From assembly GCA_018907035.1 (NCBI GenBank), contig JACCIC010000290.1:124001-188000 (forward strand): 64,000 bases of DNA, written 5' to 3'. A program made the position numbers and the translations under genes. Origin of the DNA: Sycobia sp. Sy_11 (taxonomy: Eukaryota; Arthropoda; Insecta; Hymenoptera; Epichrysomallidae). Below are positions 31,321-41,594 of the stretch, piece after piece. A model generated the notes under the pieces. That model searched no databases. It had not been told where the DNA came from and saw only the letters and a program-made list of their open reading frames with translations. How positions within the stretch are numbered: the stretch's first letter is position 1; every line of letters begins with the position of its first letter.

Positions 31321-32560
31321 TGGGGAAGAGACCTTTGGTTCAGATTTTCAGGACGGGAAGTAGGGGTATGTACGGCAAGGGAAAAAAGAAAGAAAAATTA
31401 ATTTTTTAAATATACCAATAAATCACAAATTTTTAAAAAATTTGGAATCTTTGTTATTTTTAGTTAGAAGTGGATCTATTAAAATATAATGTCCACGGTT
31501 TATTTAAGAGCTAAAGATTATAAAACTAATTTTATAATTATTGATTACATAATATTATGTTAATTATTCAATGAAATATATAATCATATTTTTATTTAAG
31601 TAAAAGAAATCATTGAGATGTCGATTTCTTAACTTGAAGAAAACAGCATTTGTTCCCAAAGATACAATTTTATCGTTTAGTATAAATTTCCCATAATCTA
31701 CATAATTGAAACATTGGAACTCATAATCGGCAATAGTATTTTCTGTTCTTCTTGCAACGGCATATTATTGAATAATATTGTACACGTTCTCATTTTTGTT
31801 ATATTTCAATCGATATGTAAATCATTAACTCAGAGTCAAACTTTCGAATTTTTATTGTTCTTAATTCCTAAATATTTTGGACTGATTTTGCAAAATGCTT
31901 ACATGACAAATATTAGATTACCGTTGTAATCTTTCTCTTTGTAAATACTCTTTGTTTGTAATCTTTCTCTTGTCGCTGAGTAATGTACAGCGGTAGCGAA
32001 CATTCTTATGAATAAATTAATGTCAAGGGAGTATTGCGCAGAAATGTACTTTGCCCTATGTATGTGCTTTCCTTCTTTTAGCATGCAAATGTTGTTACTG
32101 ACTTATGTCACAATGAGATTTGTGACTTTTTGTAAAATTAGGATTGTGAAATTACGATTTTCTATCTCCGTTTCCGTTCATAAATTGTTTATTAATAGAT
32201 TAGTTACTTTCAAAAAAGAAAAAGACTACAGTGAACAGTATCTAATACACTCTTCTAGAGCGAAATTAAACAAAAAAATAAAGACATGGGAGAGAACAAT
32301 GCAAATAATTAGAAAAACAATTATTTTGTATTAAGTAATTAGAATATGTGTTTATTGTTTCTCTTCTTAATAGAAAACAAATATTTTAATTGCAAAATAT
32401 CAAGAGGAAAAGAAACAATCATGAGTATCACTTCCACAAGTAACGGAATACCAATTATTCTCAAAACATTTTTTATAAAACTTTACAATAAAATTTTTTA
32501 AGGAAATGAAAAAAATTAAGTATTGATATGTGAAAGAGAATTGCAAACTATACAGAATAG
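31321..32560. other. Intron sequence, no assigned feature
   Basis: AT-rich with scattered short open frames lacking recognisable domains. Confidence 0.4.
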
Positions 32561-33068
32561 TATACTGATATAATATATGAACATCATTGCTTCCGCATTC
32601 CTTATTCTAGTCGCAGTTCTCTCTCTCTCTCTCTCTCACTCTCTCTCTCTCTCTCTCTTTTGGCTGGGTGAGTATTTCACACATGCTTCACATCGCGCTC
32701 CTAACATAATTCAAAATTCTTGTTGTTCAACATCTTTTTTTGGGAGATCAATTGTTGCAGGTGAATAGATCATTGGCGGCTCAGTGTTTATAGTACATTA
32801 AATAGTTTGGCTTCATATTGAAAGCCCCCATGATCGAATTATACGTGCTTCCTAAGATAAACGACAAGACGCTTACTTGCTCGCTGCAAAGACGACTTTG
32901 ACGCCGATTATTAAGTCCAACGATAGCTATAAAAACTGTGCTTTTTTGTGATTTTTAATTTGTGCCCATGAAAATTATATTATTTTAATTAATATTTGTT
33001 TTGGCAATAACGACCACATAAAATTTTCGAGTCGATCATACTGCCATGTGTAGTTAATATAATAAATT
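32561..33068 (+). other. (CT)n tract and probable LINE 5' UTR
   Basis: A (CT)n tract at 32618-32659, then unique sequence leading to LINE ORF1. The exact 5' end of the LINE is unknown; the moderately GC part from about 32820 is the best candidate for its untranslated leader. Confidence 0.4.
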
Positions 33069-34364
33069 ATGATTCGTAAGAAACGAATCAAATCAGCTGA
33101 TACGGCTTCTCGCAGCAGAGAGTTAGAGACAATCGGCATTGACTCGGACAGTTCAACTGAAGGTAGTAGTGGAGAAATCAACAAACCACCGACTACAGCT
33201 TATTCGATGCCCCCCCCACTTTCAATAACCGAGGTAAATGATTTTGAATTAAAATTGAAAGAAGTGCAACGTACGCTTTTAGAAGGTCTATCGAAAGAAA
33301 AATCGACAGAATTAAAGGACTTACTACGTGATGCGGTAATAGAAATGTCCAGTGTTTACAATTCTCTCACCAACGCTTATTTACGTTTACTTGAAAGACA
33401 ACAATGTGTGCATGAATTTAAGTCCTCAATATCGGATACATTTGTAAACATTAATGCTATTAAATCGGCTATTGTTGAACTTACTTCGGGTGACCTCGGC
33501 ACAGCGTACGCTAACGCTGTCAAAAGAAATAAACATGATTCGTTTTCTCATGTTAGCAAGTTATCTAACCGTGTACGTTCCAGTAATAATAAAAGCATTC
33601 CGACCATCCATTCCATTCACAACGATCGTATTATAATAGGTCGAACAGAAAGTTCAGCAAAATTTTTAACTTCTTCCAATGCTACTAAAGAATTAGTAAT
33701 AAAAACAATTGACCCTGATAAATTTAAATTGCAAGTTAAACGCATTAGTCTGGGTCCGAAAAACTCTGTTGTTATCGAAGGGGGTCATTGTAACGCGGCG
33801 GCACTTGCAAATTGCTCCGAACTTTCTACTGCTGGTCTTGAAATAAAAACAAATGTTAAACAAAACCCTCGCTTAATAGTACACGGCATACCTGTCGAGC
33901 TGGATAAAGATGATATATCTCATTGCATACGCGAACAAAATTTAAATGGAGCTCCCATTGTCGAAGTAAAAATTGTTTATATTTATCCAGCTCATAATAA
34001 AAAACATCGCTCTTGTATTATAGAAACTACGCCTTCGCATAGACTATCGTTATTAAACAAGAGAAAATTAAATATAAAATGGATTGCTTGTAGTATTGAG
34101 GACCATGTGTCTGTGTTACAATGCTTTAAGTGTAACAGTTTTGGTCACATAGCTATTAATTGTAATAAAAAAATTTCTTGTGTATACTGTAGCAATGAAC
34201 ACACTCCGCAATCTTGTAAAAACAAAGAAAATTTAAAATGTAATAATTGTTTCGGGATCAATCCGACTAACACATACCCTTACGCGGCCAATGATAGATT
34301 CAAATGTCTGATTCTTCATAAAAAAATTGAGCGTAATATTGTTTGGATAAATTATGACTTATAA
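33069..34364 (+). CDS. LINE ORF1 (nucleic-acid-binding, zinc knuckles)
   Basis: An intact frame of 431 codons. The N-terminal ~150 residues are charged and partly helical. A central part (LIVHGIPVELDKDDISHCIR ... IVYIYPAHNKKHRS) resembles the RNA-recognition-like segment of arthropod non-LTR ORF1 proteins. C-terminal knuckles are CFKCNSFGHIAINC, then CVYCSNEHTPQSC, then a partial CNNCF. It should coat LINE RNA and deliver it to the target. ORF2 begins at 34354 in another frame, overlapping by 11 nt, as in many insect LINEs. Being intact while ORF2 is broken suggests a fairly young insertion. The ATG at 33069 is the first in frame. Confidence 0.8.
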   Translation: MIRKKRIKSADTASRSRELETIGIDSDSSTEGSSGEINKPPTTAYSMPPPLSITEVNDFELKLKEVQRTLLEGLSKEKSTELKDLLRDAVIEMSSVYNSLTNAYLRLLERQQCVHEFKSSISDTFVNINAIKSAIVELTSGDLGTAYANAVKRNKHDSFSHVSKLSNRVRSSNNKSIPTIHSIHNDRIIIGRTESSAKFLTSSNATKELVIKTIDPDKFKLQVKRISLGPKNSVVIEGGHCNAAALANCSELSTAGLEIKTNVKQNPRLIVHGIPVELDKDDISHCIREQNLNGAPIVEVKIVYIYPAHNKKHRSCIIETTPSHRLSLLNKRKLNIKWIACSIEDHVSVLQCFKCNSFGHIAINCNKKISCVYCSNEHTPQSCKNKENLKCNNCFGINPTNTYPYAANDRFKCLILHKKIERNIVWINYDL

Positions 34365-34655
34365 TAATATAAATGATGTTAATCTTCGTATTGTTCATAT
34401 CAATGCGCAACCCTTCGAAGCACATTTTTCGGACATTATATCTTTACTTAGCGATAAGAAACCGCATGTTTTAGCTATTAGTGAATCTTGGCTCAAACCC
34501 GGACGAGCATAGAGCTTTTTGAATATTCCATATTATAATTTTTATCGCGTTGATCGAATTAGCAAAGGTGGAGGAGGGGTTGCTATCCTTGTACATCATT
34601 CGATTTCGACAAGGATTATAGACTATTCACAACAGTCTGAAATATATATTAAAAG
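34354..34655 (+). pseudogene. LINE ORF2, 5' part: endonuclease N-terminus
   Basis: Starts at an ATG overlapping the ORF1 stop. It encodes LRIVHINAQ, PHVLAISESWLKPG and YRVDRISKGGGGVAILVHHS, the standard apurinic endonuclease motifs of non-LTR elements, including the E of SE(S/T)WL. An in-frame TAG follows KPGRA near 34511. The frame is cut at 34655 by the Penelope palindrome and resumes beyond 38825 after a 13-bp duplication. Confidence 0.85.
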
Positions 34656-35070
34656 TTAATAAATATTTTTTTATTGGTCTTACAGTCCAATCAATTTCAA
34701 CCAAAAATAAAATAAAATAAAATAAAAATAAAAAATAATAAAAATAAAAAATAAAAATTAAAAATAAAAATTAAATTAAAAATTAAATTAAAATGATAAT
34801 GACAGTCAGACTGTCCTTGTTTACATTCACCCCCGTAGACTAATCTGAAAATAAAATATTAGCTGAAAAAATTCTTTGTTAGTAAAGTGCAGTCTGACTG
34901 TCCCCAACACCCTTACCTAATTGAAGACTTGTCCAACGTTTCGAGCTCGCTACGGCTCCTCATCAGGGACTAATCTAAACCTTATATTCTAATCTATATA
35001 TAGTCATCCCCACCACCAAATTTCGTAAATTAAATATAAATTCCCCCTCTACACAAATTGTCCAAAACCA
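34656..35070 (-). repeat. Left terminal repeat of Penelope pair
   Basis: Repeat terminus, AT-rich run, intron region and hammerhead in minus orientation, followed by the 3' UTR up to the ORF stop. The tail is absent from this end. Confidence 0.85.
34931..34970 (-). ncRNA. Hammerhead ribozyme, left Penelope arm
   Basis: On the minus strand: GUCC-CUGAUGA ... GAAA-CGUU-GGAC, identical to the right-arm copy at 38484. Stem I GUCC/GGAC and stem II GAGC/GCUC (with one extra G next to the core) are complete. Confidence 0.85.
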
Positions 35071-35071
35071 A

Positions 35072-36744
35072 TCAATTTAATAAGGAATGATAAACACTGT
35101 CCAATCTACCAGACTCTAACATTAAATTCACATTATTTCGATTCTTGGAAATGTGAATACTTTCAAGACTCTCCCGTTTATACTTATTATTAATACCATA
35201 TTCCAAAATATCCACATTCACAAAATCAAAAGAATGTAAAAACTTTAAACAATGCTCTTTTAAACCAGAAGTAATATGTGAGCTACGTAAACTATATTTA
35301 TGCTCATAAATTCTCTTTTTTAAATATCTACCTATTTGTCCAATATAGTATTTATCACAATCCATGCAATTAATCTTGTAAACAACTCCTGATTTTAAGC
35401 ATAAATCATCCTTATCTTTGCAATTATTAAACAATCTACTTAAATTATTGCGATTTTTAAAGAAAATTTGAATGTTATATTTCCGAAAATTTCTTTTTAT
35501 TCTTTCAGATAATCCTCGAACATATGGTAAGACAATAATTTTGCCTCCGTTAAAATCAATTCCTGCACTATGTCTATTTTCGGTATTATAAATTTCAAAC
35601 AATCTCTCAGCAATCAATCTATTAATAAATTGAATTGGATAGCCATTATTAATAAAAGTCTCTCTTACTATCTGTAAATTATTTTGTCTAAAATCTTTAT
35701 GTGACAATTTAATTGCTCTGTCAACGACACCTCTCAATGCTCCAATTTTGTTTCCGAATTGGTGGTGTGAATTAAAATCTAAAAACCTACCTGACCAAGT
35801 AGGCTTTCTGTACCAATTAAGTTTTACCTTATTATTACTACATCTAATCACATTAACGTCCAAAAAACTTAACTGACTATTTACTTCAACCTCCCTTGTA
35901 AATTTAATTCTGTCATGCACAGAATTGAAAACATCCACCATTTCATCCACAAAAACTTCTGGAACAATTGTAAAGATATCATCAACATATCTCTTAAATA
36001 TCATTGGTTCAAAAAGCAATTTTGACAAGGCTATACTTTCCAACTTTTCCATAACTAAATTAGCTATAACCGGTGACAAAGGCGACCCCATTGGACATCC
36101 GTATTTTTGTTCATAAAATTTATTATCAAATGAAAAAATTGTGTTATTAAAAACCAAATTAATTGCTTTAATAAATTCATTCATTGTCAATTTTGTATGC
36201 AAATTAATTTCATTTCACTTTTCCTGTATAATATCATTTAACAACTCTAAAGGTACATTTGTAAACAAAGATACTACATCCAATGAAATCATCTTGTAGT
36301 TTTTCGGAATAACAATATCTTTCATTTCATTGTAAAAACACCAACTATCCTTAATGTAAGAACTAGTTCTTCCAACTATCTTAACCAATATATTAGACAA
36401 AAATCTAGCAATATTATAAGTTGGGAAACCTATGGAACATATTATTATTCTAAATGTCAGATTTTCTTTATGAATCTTGGGAAGCCCATAACATTTTGCC
36501 ACAGTTCCATTTTCACATTTTAAATACTTATATGTAGTATCATTTATATATTCATTTCTTTTCCAATTATTTAATAACTCTTTCAAATTATTTTGTAGCT
36601 TAATGATATGTGGATTACCAATCTTCAAATAAGTACTATCATCATTTAATATATTATTTATACAATTTATGTAATCAATTTTATTGGAAGCTACAGTTAC
36701 ATTACCTTTGTCATCAATTTTATTGGAACCTACAGTTACATTAC
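35072..36744 (-). pseudogene. Penelope RT/GIY-YIG ORF, left arm (nonsense mutation)
   Basis: It carries the same protein as the right arm but with a TGA at 36215-36217 where the right arm has Trp (EKWNEIN). Other differences are Cys for Ser in IIxSIGF and Ile for Thr in YYIGQ(I/T)GRY. RT motifs (GCPMGSPLSPVIANLVME, FKRYVDDIFTIV) and the GIY-YIG endonuclease (YYIGQIGRYLKKRIYEH) are present. At its 5' end a ~35-bp unit (GTAATGTAACTGTAG and following) is present twice, against once in the right arm. 5' truncated. Confidence 0.85.
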
Positions 36745-36763
36745 AAAGGTAATGTAACTGTAG
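36730..36763. repeat. Centre of the Penelope palindrome
   Basis: CTACAGTTACATTAC, loop AAAG, and its exact reverse complement. It joins the two arms and is the tip of a possible ~2-kb hairpin. Confidence 0.9.
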
Positions 36764-38382
36764 CTTCCAATAAAATTGATTACATAAATTGTATAAATAA
36801 TATATTAAATGATGATAGTACTTATTTGAAGATTGGTAATCCACATATCATTAAGCTACAAAATAATTTGAAAGAGTTATTAAATAATTGGAAAAGAAAT
36901 GAATATATAAATGATACTACATATAAGTATTTAAAATGTGAAAATGGAACTGTGGCAAAATGTTATGGGCTTCCCAAGATTCATAAAGAAAATCTGACAT
37001 TTAGAATAATAATATCTTCCATAGGTTTCCCAACTTATAATATTGCTAGATTTTTGTCTAATATATTGGTTAAGATAGTTGGAAGAACTAGTTCTTACAT
37101 TAAGGATAGTTGGTGTTTTTACAATGAAATGAAAGATATTGTTATTCCGAAAAACTACAAGATGATTTCATTGGATGTAGTATCTTTGTTTACAAATGTA
37201 CCTTTAGAGTTGTTAAATGATATTATACAGGAAAAGTGGAATGAAATTAATTTGCATACAAAATTGACAATGAATGAATTTATTAAAGCAATTAATTTGG
37301 TTTTTAATAACACAATTTTTTCATTTGATAATAAATTTTATGAACAAAAATACGGATGTCCAATGGGGTCGCCTTTGTCACCGGTTATAGCTAATTTAGT
37401 TATGGAAAAGTTGGAAAGTATAGCCTTGTCAAAATTGCTTTTTGAACCAATGATATTTAAGAGATATGTTGATGATATCTTTACAATTGTTCCAGAAGTT
37501 TTTGTGGATGAAATGGTGGATGTTTTCAATTCTGTGCATGACAGAATTAAATTTACAAGGGAGGTTGAAGTAAATAGTCAGTTAAGTTTTTTGGACGTTA
37601 ATGTGATTAGATGTAGTAATAATAAGGTAAAACTTAATTGGTACAGAAAGCCTACTTGGTCAGGTAGGTTTTTAGATTTTAATTCACACCACCAATTCGG
37701 AAACAAAATTGGAGCATTGAGAGGTGTCGTTGACAGAACAATTAAATTGTCACATAAAGATTTTAGACAAAATAATTTACAGATAGTAAGAGAGACTTTT
37801 ATTAATAATGGCTATCCAATTCAATTTATTAATAGATTGATTGCTGAGAGATTGTTTGAAATTTATAATACCGAAAAAAGACATAGTGCAGGAATTGATT
37901 TTAACGGAGGCAAAATTATTGTCTTACCATATGTTCGAGGATTATCTGAAAGAATAAAAAGAAATTTTCGGAAATATAACATTCAAATTTTCTTTAAAAA
38001 TCGCAATAATTTAAGTAGATTGTTTAATAATTGCAAAGATAAGGATGATTTATGCTTAAAATCAGGAGTTGTTTACAAGATTAATTGCATGGATTGTGAT
38101 AAATACTATATTGGACAAACAGGTAGATATTTAAAAAAGAGAATTTATGAGCATAAATATAGTTTACGTAGCTCACATATTACTTCTGGTTTAAAAGAGC
38201 ATTGTTTAAAGTTTTTACATTCTTTTGATTTTGTGAATGTGGATATTTTGGAATATGGTATTAATAATAAGTATAAACGGGAGAGTCTTGAAAGTATTCA
38301 CATTTCCAAGAATCGAAATAATGTGAATTTAATGTTAGAGTCTGGTAGATTGGACAGTGTTTATCATTCCTTATTAAATTGA
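36745..38382 (+). CDS. Penelope-like RT with GIY-YIG endonuclease, right arm
   Basis: Open to the stop at 38380-38382. The open frame reaches back to 36610, but the first ~45 codons are antisense of the other arm, so the natural N-terminus is missing. RT palm motifs are SLDVVSLFTNVP, YGCPMGSPLSPVIANLVME and FKRYVDDIFTIV with both catalytic Asp. A linker follows, then Cys residues (DLCLKSGVVYKINCMDC) and the GIY-YIG nuclease (YYIGQTGRYLKKRIYEH, then H of SSHITSG, E and N downstream). RT joined to GIY-YIG is specific to Penelope-like elements. It would nick DNA and copy the RNA there. With the N-terminus cut off it is probably inactive. Confidence 0.88.
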   Translation, partial: KGNVTVASNKIDYINCINNILNDDSTYLKIGNPHIIKLQNNLKELLNNWKRNEYINDTTYKYLKCENGTVAKCYGLPKIHKENLTFRIIISSIGFPTYNIARFLSNILVKIVGRTSSYIKDSWCFYNEMKDIVIPKNYKMISLDVVSLFTNVPLELLNDIIQEKWNEINLHTKLTMNEFIKAINLVFNNTIFSFDNKFYEQKYGCPMGSPLSPVIANLVMEKLESIALSKLLFEPMIFKRYVDDIFTIVPEVFVDEMVDVFNSVHDRIKFTREVEVNSQLSFLDVNVIRCSNNKVKLNWYRKPTWSGRFLDFNSHHQFGNKIGALRGVVDRTIKLSHKDFRQNNLQIVRETFINNGYPIQFINRLIAERLFEIYNTEKRHSAGIDFNGGKIIVLPYVRGLSERIKRNFRKYNIQIFFKNRNNLSRLFNNCKDKDDLCLKSGVVYKINCMDCDKYYIGQTGRYLKKRIYEHKYSLRSSHITSGLKEHCLKFLHSFDFVNVDILEYGINNKYKRESLESIHISKNRNNVNLMLESGRLDSVYHSLLN

Positions 38383-38483
38383 TTGGTTTTGGACAATTTG
38401 TGTAGAGGGGGAATTTATATTTAATTTACGAAATTTGGTGGTGGGGATGAGTATATATAGATTAGAATATAAGGTTTAGATTA

Positions 38484-38523
38484 GTCCCTGATGAGGAGCC
38501 GTAGCGAGCTCGAAACGTTGGAC
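38484..38523 (+). ncRNA. Type I hammerhead ribozyme, right Penelope arm
   Basis: Stem I is GUCC (38484-38487) with GGAC (38520-38523). The core is CUGAUGA (38488-38494) and GAAA (38512-38515). Stem II is GAGC/GCUC with a large loop. Stem III is only A-U and C-G with no loop, ACGU being self-complementary, so a dimer is needed. Cleavage is predicted after the U at 38519 (GUU). This matches the minimal hammerheads known from Penelope-like elements. The extra G beside stem II is atypical. Confidence 0.87.
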
Positions 38524-38537
38524 AAGTCTTCAATTAG

Positions 38538-38609
38538 GTAAGGGTGTTGGGGACAGTCAGACTGCACTTTACTAACAAAGAATTTTTTCAGCTAATATTT
38601 TATTTTCAG
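38538..38609 (+). other. Predicted 72-nt intron in Penelope repeat
   Basis: Donor AATTAG|GTAAGG, branch-like CTAAT at about 38592, and acceptor TTTATTTTCAG|ATTAG. The segment is kept with the same limits in the copies at 14029, 27120, 34820 (minus) and 48226. Introns of similar size are known in this part of Drosophila Penelope. Confidence 0.6.
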
Positions 38610-38824
38610 ATTAGTCTACGGGGGTGAATGTAAACAAGGACAGTCTAACTGTCATTATCATTTTAATTTAATTTTTAATTTTTATTTTTTATTTTTATTA
38701 TTTTTTATTTTTATTTTATTTTATTTTATTTTTGGTTGAAATTGATTGGACTGTAAGACCAATAAAAAAAAAATATTTATTAATTTGTATATGGGCAGTC
38801 GACAGAAGTACAATTCAATTGTTT

Positions 38825-39550
38825 TATATATTAAAAGGCCTGAATTTCTTATTTGTATTCTATATGTTGGTAATTTACGTCCTTTTTTGTATAGTTTATA
38901 GTCCCCCTAAATGTGACTTTTGGAGTGACATTGAAGATGCATTTCTAAATTGCAATGCAGCTTACGACTTTTGCATACTCTTAGGCGATTTTAATATTAA
39001 TTGGACAGTCACTTCTACCCCGCACACTATCTTAAAAAGTTTTTTTACTATATGTAAATTGAATACGATTGACTGCAAACCTATCACGTTGGAAGTTCGT
39101 CCACAATAAATTACATTGGTATTAGTAACCCTTCAAAGGTTATTTACTCCAACTAGACATACGTTACAAACATCTCTGAACATGATGCACTTATGTGTGA
39201 CATATCTGTTGCGGTTCCATAAACGTCTATAACAAAATCTACCTTTCGTCAATTTCGTCATTTTGAAATTAATGCCTTTTTAATGGATCTTAGTCATATT
39301 GAGTGGGGTACCATTGATCACTATAATGATGTAAATGAGAAAGTTTCGCTTTTCTATAATTTCCTAAATTCGATATATGATATGCATGCTCCCTATGGCA
39401 CCATTACTCGAAAAACTCGCAAATCCAGTCCATGGTTAACCCATGATATTAAAAAACTTATTAAATCCAGAAATAGAGCGTGGACTTGGTACAGGAAATT
39501 TAACCGCCTCACTGACCTTTTTACGTACAAGACTCTACGTAATAAAGTAA
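38825..39550 (+). pseudogene. LINE ORF2, endonuclease C-terminus and linker
   Basis: Resumes after the Penelope insertion. It has IVYSPPKCDFWSDIED and FCILLGDFNINW (catalytic GDFN motif), then degraded sequence with stops (39108, 39220), and WLTHDIKKLIKSRNRAWTWY before RT. Several frameshifts. Confidence 0.8.
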
Positions 39551-41268
39551 TAAAATAACTCTCACATTACTACGCAAATAAGTTGCTAACAGCTGGAAGT
39601 AATACAGAGCTATGGAAATTAATTAATAAAATGGGTGTTACATCTAAGGTTAAGCAAACATTTCCACTTCCTACTAGTCTTGACGATCTCAACAAGTTTT
39701 TCATTGCTGATAATCAGGTTAGTGCACTCTCCGATCAAAGACTCACTGTGAGAATATCCCCAGATATTCGATTCTTTTTTCGCCACATTGAACCGATAGA
39801 AGTTGTCGAAGCTATTCTTACTATGCATTCTAATGCTCATGGGATTGATAACATCTCAATAAGTTATCTTAAACAAAGCCTGCCAATAATTTTACCCACA
39901 CTTGGAAATATCTATAATTCTTCCTTACAATCAGGAATATTCTCAACTACTTAGAAAATTGCAAAGGTTATTCCAATACCTAAATATCAACCGCCATGTG
40001 AAATGAGTCATTATAGACCGATTAACATACTCTGCGCTACATCAAAAATTCTAGAACGTATTGCATATAAGCAAATTTCCGGGTTTATCACCGAAAATAA
40101 GATACTAGACAACTACCAGTCGGGCTTTAGAAAACTACATAACACACAAACATCTATATTAAAAATTTGTGATGATATTCGCCAAGCCTCCGATAACAAA
40201 GAAGTACTTGTTGTTGGTTGCGATTGACTTTTCTCGAGCTTTCGATTTGGTTAATATACCGTTATTATGCAGAAAACTGGAACACTTTGGTTTTTCTGAT
40301 GCTTCGCTTAACTGTATTACCTCATTTTTATCTAATAGGAAACAATACGTAAGCTCAACTATAGGTGAAAATTCCTCTATGATTCAAGGTAGTTTACTTG
40401 TCCCATCGTTGTTCTCTCTATTTATTAATGATGCTCCATTAGCTTTCCAATATAGTAAACATCACCTCTACGCTGACGATTTTACCATTTACATTAGAGG
40501 GCAGTTTAGTGATTTAGAAATAATAATTATGAAGATGAACATTGACCTTCATAATCTATTTGTTTGGGCGACTTTTAATGGCCTTTCTATCAACGCCAGT
40601 AAAATACAATCCATTTGGTTAGGTACTGGGAACTTTGTGAATCGCCTCTGATTTAACGTCACTTCACTTAAACCACGATAGAGTTGCATACACTAATACT
40701 ATTAAAATACTCAGTATTACCTTCGATAGCTCCTTAGCTTGGGCCCCGCAATGCATGCTCACCGCAAGGAAATGTTTTGCAGCGTTAGCAAGATTACGCA
40801 AATGCAGTAACTGCCTTACACGTCAGTTAAAAGTAAGACTTATTAAGCAGCAGTCTTCCCATACTTAGATTATTGCTGTTCTCACTTTCTTGATCTTTCC
40901 GCTGAACTGATGTTGAAGTTACATCGCTGTAAGAACGCTGCAATTCGGTTCGCTTTAGACCTTAAAAAATCCGATGATATTTCCTCCGCTTACAGGACCC
41001 TAGGAATTTTATCATGTACTGAGACACGGTGAACCACTTTATATTTATAATAAGCTAAAATTTAAAAAAACTATCAGTTTAGCTTCGCTCCGTGACATTG
41101 ACCTATTTATGAATAGGGCACGATTATCACGCAATATGTACTCATTCACCATTGCTGCTTCACGTTTATGGAATGAGATACCAGCACATATAAGATCTTC
41201 CTGTAAAACCTCTGCTTTTAAGCCTGCGCTGATCCAATTCTATAGAGAACATTATCTTAGTAATTGAT
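39551..41268 (+). pseudogene. LINE ORF2, reverse transcriptase and C-terminus
   Basis: RT motifs: HGIDNISISYLKQSLPIIL, SHYRPINILCATSKILERI, NYQSGFRKLHNTQTSILKI, LLVAIDFSRAFDLVN and the catalytic HLYADDFTIYI. A C-terminal end typical of these LINEs follows (ASRLWNEIPAHIRSS near 41165). Frameshifts near 39960, 40195 and 40650 and a stop near 40870 inactivate it. The motif set and repeat-type tail suggest the CR1/L2/Daphne-like or Jockey group; I cannot decide which. The true stop is at 41266-41268. Confidence 0.8.
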
Positions 41269-41544
41269 TTATGATACATATAAGCACCTCCTAAGTAATG
41301 TTAATATTATTATTTCTTTTTCTCTTGTATTATTATATTTTACTTTTATCCTATTATATTATTATATTTTTATATCTATATTTTTGGAAAGTGTTGATAT
41401 ATATGTAATATTGAAATTATGATTAATTTGTGTTATCATATACAGCTTGACTATTATTGTAATATTGCTATGCTGGCCTATGCACAACCACGAATCCTTA
41501 GGCTCTAATAAATACAATTCTAATTCTAATTCTAAAAATTCTCT
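41269..41544 (+). other. LINE 3' UTR with short tandem tail
   Basis: An AT-rich region ending with AATAAATACAATTCTAATTC and a second TAATTC unit. A short repeated-unit tail in place of poly(A) is typical of CR1/L2-type LINEs. Confidence 0.55.
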
Positions 41545-41562
41545 CTCTCTCTCTCTCTCTCT
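41538..41562. repeat. (CT)n microsatellite
   Basis: CT run directly behind the LINE tail. Confidence 0.9.
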
Positions 41563-41594
41563 CGATTTCTGTGTGTCTCTCTCCCTATCTGTAT

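Larger units (their letters stand above)
34656..38824. mobile_element. Head-to-head Penelope-like pair inserted in LINE ORF2
   Basis: A 4.17-kb insertion bounded by TATATATTAAAAG at 34643-34655 and 38825-38837. Two arms meet at 36744/36745. The left arm runs minus, the right arm plus, and they are nearly identical, differing at a handful of positions in the coding region. Each lacks the 5' part of the Penelope ORF. Only the right end carries the ~40-nt tail (about 38785-38824). The duplicated TATATTAAAAG continues the LINE frame on both sides, which confirms the limits. Confidence 0.92.
38383..38824 (+). repeat. Right terminal repeat of Penelope pair with tail
   Basis: 3' UTR, hammerhead, predicted intron (38538-38609), GACAGTC inverted repeat, AT-rich run, GACTGTAAGACCAATAAA, then the ~40-nt tail TTTGTATATGGGCAGTCGAC...CAATTGTT. 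The tail also follows the copies at 29880 and 48504 and, reversed, precedes 26920. Confidence 0.88.

Noticed and set aside
36610..36744. N-terminal 45 residues of the long plus-strand frame leading into the Penelope RT
   Set aside because: This part is the reverse complement of the right arm's own start, so the ATG at 36610 is a product of the palindrome and not the natural start.
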